From Saprospirales bacterium (GTDB lineage: Bacteria > Bacteroidota > Bacteroidia > Chitinophagales > Saprospiraceae): a DNA stretch of 64,000 bases. The stretch spans positions 1 through 64,000 of the forward strand of contig JADJBL010000025.1 of NCBI GenBank assembly GCA_016703765.1. The letters run 5' to 3'. Position numbers and translations under genes: made by a program. The notes beneath the pieces were generated by a model that was given only the letters and a program-made list of their open reading frames with translations, was not told where the DNA came from and made no database searches. Positions 53,501 through 60,682 of the stretch are shown here, in pieces. Positions within the stretch are counted from its first letter, which is position 1. Each line of letters starts with the position of its first letter.

Positions 53501-54067
53501 TATGCCGAATACGGATTCCCCTATTCCGATACGTTGGCCGTACTGGTGACCGCCGACTGCGGGCAGAACATGGAGGAAGTGTACGTCAAAGGCGGCGACG
53601 ATCTGCAAACCGCGCCCGATTTTCAGGAGTATTTTATCCCCACTGCCGACCAATGGCGCACCGATACCATCTTGCTGGCGCAATACTCCGAATCGCCCGC
53701 TCTCACCATTATATTTCAGAACCGAGGCCATTGGGGCAATGTGGTGTATGTAGACAATATCAATATGCAGGCCGAGCCTTCTACGGTCACAGCGAAGGAG
53801 CCTTTTGCAATGACAAGTTCGATGCGCCTTTCTCCCAACCCCGCGCAGGGCCAATGCAAGCTGGAGTTGAACGGCGTGGGGCCGGAGGGGATGGAAATAC
53901 GGTTGCTAAATACTTTGGGTCAGTCGGTTCGCTCCCTGCAAGCGACTCCAGCCGCCAATCGGCTGGATTTGTCGCTCGATTTGCAAGGGCTGGCTTCCGG
54001 GCATTATGTGGTGGAATGCAGGCAGGAGGGCAGGAGTTGGTGGGGGAAAATTATTATATCACAGTAA
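50585..54067 (+). CDS. Secreted sortilin/BNR-repeat propeller protein with PKD and T9SS sorting domain
   Basis: 1160 residues from ATG 50585. The signal peptide is MKRLFSLLSFLLILFSASAQ. Residues about 130-800 are a VPS10/sortilin-like propeller with BNR (Asp-box) repeats: GGVYKTTDQGQNWTF, GQIWKTTDGGLSWEI, LWRTENGGQTWQPV and VYHSQNGGDSWENW. A PKD domain follows (GANYSWSFPGAIPSSATGLY). A jelly-roll or MAM-like module (WTSRHSASNWTNLVLTFDVA) comes next. The last ~75 residues are a T9SS C-terminal domain (MRLSPNPAQGQCKLEL, LASGHYVVECR, WWGKIIISQ). No catalytic residues are obvious. It is the third large secreted gene in the row. Confidence 0.88.
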   Translation: MKRLFSLLSFLLILFSASAQFPFPPLMPEDPNMPEWALDLYSESPNAYEIDRAFKEYYQAHPFEKNVHTQYYKRWRRFVAPYVKADGFIHWPTVSELKAEQDRRLALRTQRGGPEWSSVGPDIHLENNGDSLFQVSEQSNIYTIDRSMSDPDILFCGGESGGVYKTTDQGQNWTFVSRELNVTSIGAIRIHPQDPDFVLFGAAGQIWKTTDGGLSWEITGQPAFQAIDVWVNEIAYNPADPNVIYAATNEGFFRSEDGAGTWDEILPNNCTSVDIKPGDPAVVYVLHHNPTLNIAQFHKSVDFGQTFTVFDTGWFLPEGGDLGQIENLGGDLAVTEADPNRVYALLVGYGNANTTLQPNGFIGVYVSYDAGETWSLPHGIIGAPYTPPNHPNLMNFTGDDGTYTQIHYNTTLAASQLDPDHILIGGLCLYKSEDAGATFTAMAGYVGYVPHVHVDMQEIRTYKTSDTTEELWLSNDGGIHHSTDLMEHHEARNRGIHGGSWWYFDQGWNEDMMVGGRYHNGNAAFHENYPEKTFLALGGGEAGTGYLNYSGEQKAYFSDIGGRYLPDSIHLPVGNFSMSAAPNESYWAYYRSNMVFDSRYYNVTYIGKENRILRSIDGGSAYSEWHAFGSDPTKWVLGIEQSRFNPDVFYAQQEASGQFILWRTENGGQTWQPVSIPYASWDWGFALSASDPDELWVAYLNGANGSKVYHSQNGGDSWENWTSPQLDGVQVSELAHQPGTDGGLYIGTFQGDVFYRNNSMSEWAPMVSNLPISVQALRIVPFIRDGKLRMATWTHSIWEIDLFEPSELIADFGADFATFYCPGDTVQFANHSVAPAGANYSWSFPGAIPSSATGLYPKVVYPEDGVYDVTLAVTFNGQTASATKQALVSNSEVLALDALMEGFEAGSLPEAWRKNGNGSWVASSDAGGYDLSNFSMRFDNFWYDAGGQRDEIWTSRHSASNWTNLVLTFDVAYAEYGFPYSDTLAVLVTADCGQNMEEVYVKGGDDLQTAPDFQEYFIPTADQWRTDTILLAQYSESPALTIIFQNRGHWGNVVYVDNINMQAEPSTVTAKEPFAMTSSMRLSPNPAQGQCKLELNGVGPEGMEIRLLNTLGQSVRSLQATPAANRLDLSLDLQGLASGHYVVECRQEGRSWWGKIIISQ

Positions 54068-55547
54068 TTGTCAGGAGGATTATCGCGAGCAGCGCGAGTA
54101 TCAGCACTAATGGCATGATGAATCGCAACCATTTATCGAAGCCCACCTGCACCATGGCCAGGGAAGCGAGGATGAGGCCTGTGGGATTGATGAACGAAAA
54201 CAGGCCCTGGCCGTACATATAAGCGTCGACCACCGACTCGCGGCCGATGCCGACTACGTCCGCGAGAGGTGCCATGATGGGCATGGTGAGCACGGCCATG
54301 CCGGAGGTGGAGGAGATAAAAAAGGAAAGTCCGGCGTATAAGAACATCAGGGCATTGATGAACAGGCCACTGGGCATGCCCTGCACCGCATTGCTCGAAT
54401 AATACAATAGAGTATCGCTGATCATTCCTTCTTCCATGATGACGGTCACGCCACGGGCCAGTCCGATGATGAGGGCCACGCCGAGCAGGTCGTTGGCGCC
54501 TTTCAGGAAGGCCTCCACGAAGGTTTTTTCCCCGATCCGGGCGACCAGCCCAATGAGCAGGGCGCCGGCGAAGAACACGGTGGTCATTTCCAGAAACCAC
54601 CATCCCAGCCGCGACACGCCGAAAATCATCACCAGAAAACAGGAAATAAACAAGGCCAGGATCGTCATGATCCGCAAGCTGAAAGCGGGGGCTTCCCCTT
54701 TTGAATGGTGCAGGAAATGCTGTTCGATCTGTTTCTTCTGCGCGAAAATCAGCGATTTGGAGGGGTCTTTTTTTACCCTTTCCGCGTAGCGGATGATGTA
54801 CCACAAACAAATCAGCAATCCCGCGCCCAGCATGACAAAGCGTCCGCCGATGCCGAGGGTCCAGTTGATGCCGGCGGAGTTGGAGGCGATGATGACGCAG
54901 AAGGGGTTGATGGTGGATGCCATCGTACCCAGGCAGGACCCGATGTAGATGGCCGCCAGCGCGACCATGGCGTCGTACCCCGCAGCCAGGAATACGGGCA
55001 CCAGGATGGGGTAAAAAGCGATGGTTTCCTCTGCCAGCCCGAAGGTCGTGCCCCCAGCCGTGACGAGGGTGGTGATGAAGACGATCAACAGCGCCTCGCG
55101 GCCTTTAAGTTTTCGGGCCATCCAGGCGATGCCCGCGTCGAAGGCTCCGGTATGGTTTACGATGCCCAGAAAACCTCCGATGATGATGACGAAGAGAATT
55201 ACGTCCATGGCCTCCATGATCCCTTTCAAAGGCGACTGGATGAATTTGAGCAGCCCTTGCGGTTGGCCGGGCGCCTCGCGGTAGGTGCCGGGGATGGCCA
55301 CCGGTTTGGAAATATCCCCGTCGATAAATTTTTGCACGTCGATGTTCAGGCCCAGGCTCTTGAGCGTGGCAGCGTTTGCCGGGAGGATGGTATCGCCCTG
55401 CTCGCTTTGGCGGATAAAATGTTTTTGGTCCCCGTCGTAGGCCAGGCGGTCGAAGCGGCCGGAGGGAACCAGCCAGGTCAATATGGCCGCCACGGCGGCG
55501 ATGATCAGCAGGACGGTCTGGGCGGTGGGGAATTGGAGGTTTTTCAT
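54054..55547 (-). CDS. YfcC-type (C4-dicarboxylate/amino acid) membrane carrier
   Basis: 497 residues with about 12 helices. The opening MKNLQFPTAQTVLLIIAAVA and the tryptophan/proline pair in LTWLVPSGRFDRL are typical of the YfcC/DcuC-like group. Conserved GGTTFGLAEETIAFYPILVP and FFISSTSGMAVLTMPIMAPL hold the likely substrate motifs. A periplasmic insert lies at residues about 35-105. The substrate is not known; related proteins carry short-chain dicarboxylates or basic amino acids. The 3' end overlaps the preceding convergent gene by 14 bases. Confidence 0.85.
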   Translation of the reverse strand: MKNLQFPTAQTVLLIIAAVAAILTWLVPSGRFDRLAYDGDQKHFIRQSEQGDTILPANAATLKSLGLNIDVQKFIDGDISKPVAIPGTYREAPGQPQGLLKFIQSPLKGIMEAMDVILFVIIIGGFLGIVNHTGAFDAGIAWMARKLKGREALLIVFITTLVTAGGTTFGLAEETIAFYPILVPVFLAAGYDAMVALAAIYIGSCLGTMASTINPFCVIIASNSAGINWTLGIGGRFVMLGAGLLICLWYIIRYAERVKKDPSKSLIFAQKKQIEQHFLHHSKGEAPAFSLRIMTILALFISCFLVMIFGVSRLGWWFLEMTTVFFAGALLIGLVARIGEKTFVEAFLKGANDLLGVALIIGLARGVTVIMEEGMISDTLLYYSSNAVQGMPSGLFINALMFLYAGLSFFISSTSGMAVLTMPIMAPLADVVGIGRESVVDAYMYGQGLFSFINPTGLILASLAMVQVGFDKWLRFIMPLVLILALLAIILLTITVI

Positions 55548-55584
55548 AAGGGGAGGTCAGGGGGGGGTCTCTTCTCTGGCAAAG

Positions 55585-55615
55585 AGTGACCGGGTGACTG
55601 AGTCACCCGGTCACT
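55585..55615. repeat. GTGACT-N-AGTCAC palindrome family, copy 6
   Basis: The standard core with G as centre base (55586-55614), flanked by A/T as the only extra pair. It lies 38 bases upstream of the YfcC-type gene start. Confidence 0.82.
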
Positions 55616-55660
55616 AGTTCGGGACGTAATTGATTGAATTTCAATAATAAACTCATTTTG

Positions 55661-55693
55661 CCCTCACCGGGTGACTTAGTCACCCGGTGAGGG
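55661..55693. repeat. GTGACT-N-AGTCAC palindrome family, copy 7
   Basis: The inner core GGTGACT-T-AGTCACC is kept, but the outer stem is CCCTCACCG/CGGTGAGGG in place of GTGACC/GGTCAC. All 16 arm positions pair. This is a compensated change relative to other copies. Confidence 0.82.
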
Positions 55694-55762
55694 GGCATTT
55701 TAATCATTTGCGCCAAATTACCAATGTTTATTGGGTTTTTCGCCTGGATGGGCGCTTTTTCC

Positions 55763-55793
55763 AGTCACCGGGTGACTCAGTCACCCGGTCACT
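55763..55793. repeat. GTGACT-N-AGTCAC palindrome family, copy 8
   Basis: AGTCACCGGGTGACT-C-AGTCACCCGGTCACT pairs in its inner part, with mismatches outside where the left arm reads AGTCACC and the right GGTCACT. The TCA at 55789-55791 provides the stop codon of the minus-strand TraB-like gene. Confidence 0.75.
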
Positions 55794-56687
55794 CTGCGGA
55801 ACGATTGCCGCCGAAATAACTTTGCAAGGCCCCCTGAATGCGAACGGCGTGGCTGCTTCCCATCGTCGCGAAAACCGTTTCGCCTTTTTCCGCGAGGTCG
55901 ATAATGGAATTGCACAGGTGGATATCGCGCAGCATATTGGAATAGCTCGCCATTTCCGATAAATACCCCTCGGGCCAGCCCCATTCGTCGGAATAATCCC
56001 TCCAGTCCTTTTCATTTGGAAAATCTGCTTTCCAGATCGAATCTATTTCCTCCCAACCTTTGATCAAACCCCTTATCTCCGGATAGTCGGTGCGGCTTTT
56101 TATGTACTCATTCATTTTTTGCTCCGGGTTCTCCGGTTTGCCGAAGCGGAAATTGCTGAAGTAGGGGCGCAGGGAAAAAAACAGGGCTACTTTCTTCGCA
56201 TGGTATTTTTCGACCATCAGTTGCACCTGCTTGCCTTTGTCCGGCTCCCAGGTAAACAAGCCGGTATTATGTTTTTTCGCCAACCGGGCGGCATATCCTT
56301 GTTCGCCCAGTGTTTTGACGGGGTTCTGAAACCAAGAAAAGAGGAAGCCGAGTCTACCCTCCACCAGAACTGCCGTGGGATTGGCTTTATTCCACCAATA
56401 ATATACTGAGTCGATTTGAGGGTTTTGGGGGTCTTTGCTGTGCTCGATCCCAAAATATAAACCTCCCCTTTCTGCCCTCCTCCCAGCCGATAAATATAAG
56501 GCCTGGGGTGCTCTCCCAGGATCGTGCTGTAAGCTTCATCAGACAGAATAGGAGAACTCCATTGATAGATTCGGGATGGCTCGTAATAGGGTGGGGAAGT
56601 CCAGATCACCTCAAGCCAAAGCAGGAGGAAGACGGCCAGCGCAAAAGCCGAAAGGATTTTCAGGAATAGGCTTATTCTTTTTCTCAT
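55789..56687 (-). CDS. TraB/TIKI-like protein (frameshifted)
   Basis: The gene starts at ATG 56687 with a membrane-anchor or signal helix (LKILSAFALAVFLLLWLEVI). The frame breaks in the C-run 56449-56451. Adding one base changes the tail to YILGIEHSKDPQNPQIDSVY followed by YWWNKANPTAVLVEGRLGFL and reads through to 55789, about 299 residues. The pattern G-x-x-H-S near the start, a conserved EGR and a late MGSSHAV (like the GxxH of the family) resembles the TraB/TIKI/GumN fold. Some of these are metalloproteases, but the assignment is tentative. The last codon and stop come from a palindrome copy. Confidence 0.6.
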
Positions 56688-56698
56688 TGTTTTTCCCG

Positions 56699-57151
56699 CT
56701 AATAATCCTCGAATATCTGCCGCAGATGGTGCTCGAGGTGCACGACGTAATCGTCGAAGAGATAGGCCAGGGTGTGGTCCTCCGCGCCGCCGGTATTGCA
56801 TGTCCTCAGAAGGTCTTCTTCCGGGATCAGGGCGCCGATCGCGGCCAGATGCCTGTTGTAGGCCGTCCAGAACGCGATCAGTTGGGCGGAGTCGAGGCGA
56901 TTGTAGCGGCTGCAGCGGTTCCACTCGTTTTGATCGTAGGAAATGGAGGGGACCGATTGAAATTGGCCCCTGACAAAGCGATGGTGGTTATTGGCGGCGC
57001 TGTCGATCAGGTGGCCGAGAATCTCCTTTTTGCTCCATTTGTCGGGGGCCGGTTTATGGGAAAAGGTTTCTTCGTCTATACCCTCCAATAAGGGCGGAAT
57101 GGCGTGGCAAAGGTATTGGAGCCTTTCGATGGAAGTGGCGATCATATTCAT
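56699..57151 (-). CDS. DinB-family protein
   Basis: 150 residues forming a four-helix bundle with the DinB metal triad. The first His lies in WSKKEILGHLIDSAANNHHR, the others in DYVVHLEHHLRQIF. DinB/YfiT proteins include thiol-dependent transferases and hydrolases; the substrate is unknown. The gene ends 12 bases before the TraB-like start and lies 21 bases downstream of the aminotransferase, same strand. Co-transcription is likely. Confidence 0.9.
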   Translation of the reverse strand: MNMIATSIERLQYLCHAIPPLLEGIDEETFSHKPAPDKWSKKEILGHLIDSAANNHHRFVRGQFQSVPSISYDQNEWNRCSRYNRLDSAQLIAFWTAYNRHLAAIGALIPEEDLLRTCNTGGAEDHTLAYLFDDYVVHLEHHLRQIFEDY

Positions 57152-57172
57152 TATGGTTTTATATCGTGAAAA

Positions 57173-58327
57173 TTATCCGGTCACCTGTGTTCGGATGCAA
57201 TCGTACAATCTTTCCAGGTCGTTCTTTTTGTTGAAAAAATGGAGGCTGATGCGGAGGGCACTTCCCCGGAAGGAAACGACTACGCGGGCTTCCTCCAGCC
57301 GGGCCTTTAATTTTTGAAGGTCCACCCCTTCGGGCATGCGGATGCCGAACATGTGGTTGGCGCGGAAGGCTTTTTCCTCCAATTGGCAGCCGAGCTCGCG
57401 GAAGCGGTCCTCAAAGGGTTCGAATAGCTCGCCGGTATAGGCCTGGATGCGTTCGGGGCCCCAATCCAGGAGCTGCTTCAGGGCGACCTCCTGCATGGCG
57501 ATATGGATGGGCGCCGAATGCTCACCGGAGGAATACCGCTTGCCTTTCGGCCAATGATTCGGGTTGTAATTCAGCAGGTTTTGAAAATCATCGCTGTTTT
57601 CGCGGATGATCCAGTTTTCCTCCATGGGCGTTCCCCCATCGAAATAATCACTATAGTAGGCGTACCCGGTTCCGTAGGGACCAAAGAGCCATTTGTACCC
57701 GGCGCAGATCAGCGCGTCCGGTTTCAGCTCCTGCACGGAGATGGGCATGGCGCCCACGGCCTGCGAGCCGTCGACGATCAGCAGGGCCCTGGATCCAAGC
57801 GTTTTTTCCCGGATAGCCCTGAGGTTGAAAACCGTGCCGTCTGCCCAGTGCAGGGGGGCAATAGCCACGAGCAAGGTGTTGGCATCGATGGCGTTCAAAA
57901 TGGATTGATTCCAGAGCCTGCCGCGGCCCTCGGACTGGTTTGGCGGCGGCACCCTCCTCAATTCGCAGCCGCTCTCCTCGGCGAGCCGTTTCCAGATAAA
58001 GAAGTTGCTGGGAAACTGGCCCTCCGCCACCACGATATTGTTGTGCCGGGAAGGGTGTATCTGCCGGGCAGCATTGGCCATTCCGTAGGAACAGGAAGGA
58101 GTCAGCGCGATGCGGTCGGGGTCATCGCAGCCGATGACCTGCGCGAAGAGTTTTCGCACCCGGGTGGGCGGGTCGAAAAACTCCGGAGCCTTGAAATTCA
58201 AGGGGTTGGAGAGCTTGGCAACGGCTTCTATGCCAGCCTCCCTGGCCGGACGGAGGGCCGGACCCATGTAGGCTGTATTCAAAAAAACGATGTCTTCGGG
58301 CAGATCGAACAGGTCGCCTGGGTTCAT
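57173..58327 (-). CDS. Class V aminotransferase-fold PLP enzyme
   Basis: 384 residues, a fold-type I PLP enzyme. The Schiff-base lysine is Lys212 in DALICAGYKWLFGPYGTGYA. Asp186 and Gln189 in LLIVDGSQAVGAMP contact the cofactor. TPSCSYGMANAAR supplies phosphate binding. The overall pattern matches cysteine-desulfurase/isopenicillin-N-epimerase-like members more than kynureninase. The specific reaction cannot be told. A GC-rich, poly-C-containing spacer (58328-58522) lies upstream. Confidence 0.88.
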   Translation of the reverse strand: MNPGDLFDLPEDIVFLNTAYMGPALRPAREAGIEAVAKLSNPLNFKAPEFFDPPTRVRKLFAQVIGCDDPDRIALTPSCSYGMANAARQIHPSRHNNIVVAEGQFPSNFFIWKRLAEESGCELRRVPPPNQSEGRGRLWNQSILNAIDANTLLVAIAPLHWADGTVFNLRAIREKTLGSRALLIVDGSQAVGAMPISVQELKPDALICAGYKWLFGPYGTGYAYYSDYFDGGTPMEENWIIRENSDDFQNLLNYNPNHWPKGKRYSSGEHSAPIHIAMQEVALKQLLDWGPERIQAYTGELFEPFEDRFRELGCQLEEKAFRANHMFGIRMPEGVDLQKLKARLEEARVVVSFRGSALRISLHFFNKKNDLERLYDCIRTQVTG

Positions 58328-58471
58328 GGTAATGGGGGTGAATTTATTTATTGTGGGAAAGGTGCCGCGGCGCCCATGGGGCTTTCAGGGGGGAGAAGCG
58401 CCGTGCGCGGCCCTCCGAAGCACCAAGTATTATGCCGCCCATCTTTTGTTGCTCGCGCGCCATTCAGCGGG

Positions 58472-58486
58472 CCCCCCCCCCCCCCC
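58472..58486 (+). other. Poly-C tract (C15) in a GC-rich spacer
   Basis: A run of about 15 C lies in the 58328-58522 gap, 145 bases upstream of the aminotransferase start. The surrounding bases (GCGGG before, GGCGAGGCCCGGAGG after) are unlike other spacers here and encode nothing recognisable. Slippage or misassembly is possible. Confidence 0.55.
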
Positions 58487-58522
58487 GGCGAGGCCCGGAG
58501 GCCCCCTACTCTTAATGCATTT

Positions 58523-58930
58523 TCAAGCACCACTTGGATTCCACCGTTTTATCTCCTGCAATTTAAGAAATGCTTGTTGTTGATCGACAGGCTGGCGGTT
58601 TTTATCGAGCCCATATTGGACCTGCCGTTTGAAATCTTCGTCTTCGAGTTTTGCAATTTTAAACAAGGCTGTGCAGGCGTGGTAGCGGACGAGGTATTCG
58701 TTGCCGAGGTTGGAGACGATCTCGAAAAGCGGTTGTATGGACTTTTCCGTCCCGCTCTCCCCGAGGGCGTGCCAGATCTGGTAGTTGTCCTGCCCTTTCC
58801 ATATTTTGAAACGCTCCTCGCTCTTATCTCCGATGATCTTCAGCAGCGCGTCTTCCGAAAGCGAGCTCAATTTGGCAAATACCTTGTCGGACTCGACTTC
58901 GTATTGTTTTTGAAATTCTTCGTAGGTCAT
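58523..58930 (-). CDS. Small HEAT-repeat-like protein
   Basis: 135 residues, all helical and acidic, of unknown specific function. Paired helices of the HEAT/armadillo type are suggested by QIWHALGESGTEKSIQPLFE followed by IVSNLGNEYLVRYHACTALF. The last repeat reads KIAKLEDEDFKRQVQYGL. It starts 6 bases after the stop of the alpha/beta hydrolase gene on the same strand, implying co-transcription. Confidence 0.75.
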   Translation of the reverse strand: MTYEEFQKQYEVESDKVFAKLSSLSEDALLKIIGDKSEERFKIWKGQDNYQIWHALGESGTEKSIQPLFEIVSNLGNEYLVRYHACTALFKIAKLEDEDFKRQVQYGLDKNRQPVDQQQAFLKLQEIKRWNPSGA

Positions 58931-58936
58931 AAACGG

Positions 58937-60055
58937 CTATTTTTTCCCATCCATCCAATCCAGTATCACTTCCAGAAGCAGACCCACGTTACCCATTTGG
59001 CAATGCTGGTCTGCATGTTCTTCTTTGGTGAATATTCGGGTCGTAACGGATTTTGCGTTTATCAGGGCGGCTTTTTGCTTGTAGAGGAGTTTCGGCGGTT
59101 GAAAGGCGTCGTGTTCGCCGGTTAGCAGAAACACGTCCTGGTCAATCAATTCGGAGTGAATATGAACCTTATTCATTCCAAGCATCCATTTGACGGCATC
59201 GATGGGCTGTTCTTTTTTTGTAATGAAAAGCGCCTGATTAATGGTGTGTTTCAACACGCCGACATTCATTTTCAGGCGGATAAAGAAATTCATGATCCGC
59301 GGGAATTTCATCAATAAGTTCACCAGTTTTTTGTTGAAACCGTTGGTCAGTTCCAACCAGTCGTAAACCGGCGGCATCGCAATGATTCGCTTTATCCTTT
59401 TTTCAAACGCCCCCGCCCGAACGGCCCAATAGCCGCCCATGGAAACGCCCCAAAGAGCGGCTTCCCCGATCTGAAAATGATCCAGGACGGCGGCCGTGGG
59501 CTTTTCCCAGTCGTGATCGAAGGGCAACCCGAAGGTGCGCAGGGTACCTCCCTGACCCGGGCCTTCGAAGGCGAGGACCTCGTATCCGTTTTGTGATAAA
59601 TAATCCCACATGCAGTAAAACTCCTCGATAAAGGAATCGAATCCGCCGAAGGCCAGGATCGTCCCTTTTTTGGGCCCGGTTCCTTTGGAAGGGAACCTCA
59701 GGACGGACAAATAGCTGCCCTGGCAGGCTACCTTATGCCTTTCAAAGGATTCGCCAGCGAAGGCTTTGTCAAACAGCTCAATAAATCTGTCGTAGGTTGG
59801 GATCTTTTGCGGGTCATTGGGGCTGATCAGAAACTCCGCCGCCCGAAGGTAAAACGCGGCATTTTTCAGGCGATTTTCGGCAATGGCTTCCTCTGTCAAT
59901 TTTTTAAAGCCGAGCACATAATCCTCAAAAGTCCTGGTTTCGCGACCGATCCTTTCCATGTCCTCTTTCCGGGTATAACCCAGCGAATACCACCTGTTGA
60001 GTTGGTAGTTAATAAAGGGATCCTTGTGGAATTTGAAATAACCAATTGGCAACAT
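58937..60055 (-). CDS. Alpha/beta hydrolase
   Basis: 372 residues. The first 110 residues are a helical lid (RWYSLGYTRKEDMERIGRET, FYLRAAEFLISPNDP). The hydrolase core then has the oxyanion strand TILAFGGFDSFIEE, nucleophile Ser205 in ALWGVSMGGYWAV, an Asp in FLLTGEHDAFQ and a late His in EEHADQH. This layout resembles the 2,6-dihydropseudooxynicotine hydrolase/FrsA-type esterases, which act on acyl or C-C bonds. The substrate is unknown. It is co-directional with the HEAT-like gene downstream. Confidence 0.9.
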   Translation of the reverse strand: MLPIGYFKFHKDPFINYQLNRWYSLGYTRKEDMERIGRETRTFEDYVLGFKKLTEEAIAENRLKNAAFYLRAAEFLISPNDPQKIPTYDRFIELFDKAFAGESFERHKVACQGSYLSVLRFPSKGTGPKKGTILAFGGFDSFIEEFYCMWDYLSQNGYEVLAFEGPGQGGTLRTFGLPFDHDWEKPTAAVLDHFQIGEAALWGVSMGGYWAVRAGAFEKRIKRIIAMPPVYDWLELTNGFNKKLVNLLMKFPRIMNFFIRLKMNVGVLKHTINQALFITKKEQPIDAVKWMLGMNKVHIHSELIDQDVFLLTGEHDAFQPPKLLYKQKAALINAKSVTTRIFTKEEHADQHCQMGNVGLLLEVILDWMDGKK

Positions 60056-60088
60056 AGATCAGGTTTTTATGGGCCTTGTTCGATTTCG

Positions 60089-60217
60089 TCAAAATTCAGC
60101 ATCGCCTTTTGCGGCTTTTTGCTCCGTTTTGTACCCCCCAATCTGCTCCAGGAGCTCCATCGATTTGATTACCGGGGTCCATTCTTTCCCCTCAAAGATA
60201 ATCCGGAACCATTTCTT
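60089..60217 (-). pseudogene. Possible gene-end remnant
   Basis: Directly behind the two consecutive stops of the GNAT gene (60218-60223) the same frame stays open for 43 codons (KKWFRIIFEGKEWTPVIKSM, then ELLEQIGGYKTEQKAAKGDA and EF, stop). It looks like the C-terminal end of a helical protein rather than random sequence. No start or family is recognisable. It may be a leftover of a lost gene between the GNAT and hydrolase genes. Confidence 0.25.
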
Positions 60218-60220
60218 TCA

Positions 60221-60667
60221 TTACAGAATATAGGAAAAATGCAAGGCCCGCTCCTCGTCTGCCGGTCGCGTCGAGCGGTAAAAGGCGATCGCGTCTTCGT
60301 CTTCGAGTTCGGCCTGCACGAAAGCCTCTTCCGCGCCGATTAATTTGCCGTAGGAGGCGACGGCCGAGATCAAGGATTTTCCGATTCCTTTGCGATGAAA
60401 AACGGTTTTGACGCCAAGGTCGTAGATGTAGATCTGGGGCAAGCTGGAATAATATTGCTGCAAAACGTGAGCCGTCAGACCGCCCAGCACTTTGCCGTCA
60501 GAAATGGCCGCAAACGCCAGGAAGTTTTCCGTTTCCAATACTCGCCGCAGATGGTCTTTGCCGGGAATGGAAAGACCTTTCATTTCAAAAACATCTTCAA
60601 AGACCAAAATAAGCTCTATGAATTGGCCGACATCCAGGGGGCTTAGCTTTTTGATTTCTATGTCCAT
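60221..60667 (-). CDS. AAC(3)-I-like GNAT acetyltransferase
   Basis: 148 residues. FLAFAAISDGKVLGGLTAHV followed by LQQYYSSLPQIYIYDLGVKT matches the aminoglycoside 3-N-acetyltransferase type I group (VVGGLAAYVL...EIYIYDLAV). The acetyl-CoA loop is VFHRKGIGKSLIS, and FVQAELEDEDAIAFYRS with ALHFSY completes the family pattern. Enzymes of this type can acetylate gentamicin-like aminoglycosides, but chromosomal relatives in environmental Bacteroidota need not confer resistance. It ends two stop codons in a row and is 15 bases downstream of a nucleotidyltransferase gene, probably in one transcript. Confidence 0.78.
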   Translation of the reverse strand: MDIEIKKLSPLDVGQFIELILVFEDVFEMKGLSIPGKDHLRRVLETENFLAFAAISDGKVLGGLTAHVLQQYYSSLPQIYIYDLGVKTVFHRKGIGKSLISAVASYGKLIGAEEAFVQAELEDEDAIAFYRSTRPADEERALHFSYIL

Positions 60668-60682
60668 CTGTTTAAGGCTATT

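Noticed and set aside
52187..53854. Minus-strand open frame of 555 codons inside the BNR/T9SS gene
   Set aside because: Shadow frame; the plus strand holds BNR repeats, a PKD domain and the sorting domain.
54705..55589. Plus-strand open frame of 294 codons
   Set aside because: Antisense to the YfcC-type carrier and rich in Gly/Asp, typical of a shadow frame.
58348..58533. Minus-strand open frame of 61 codons in the GC-rich spacer
   Set aside because: Its sequence is glycine/proline noise generated by the poly-C run; no start signal or family.
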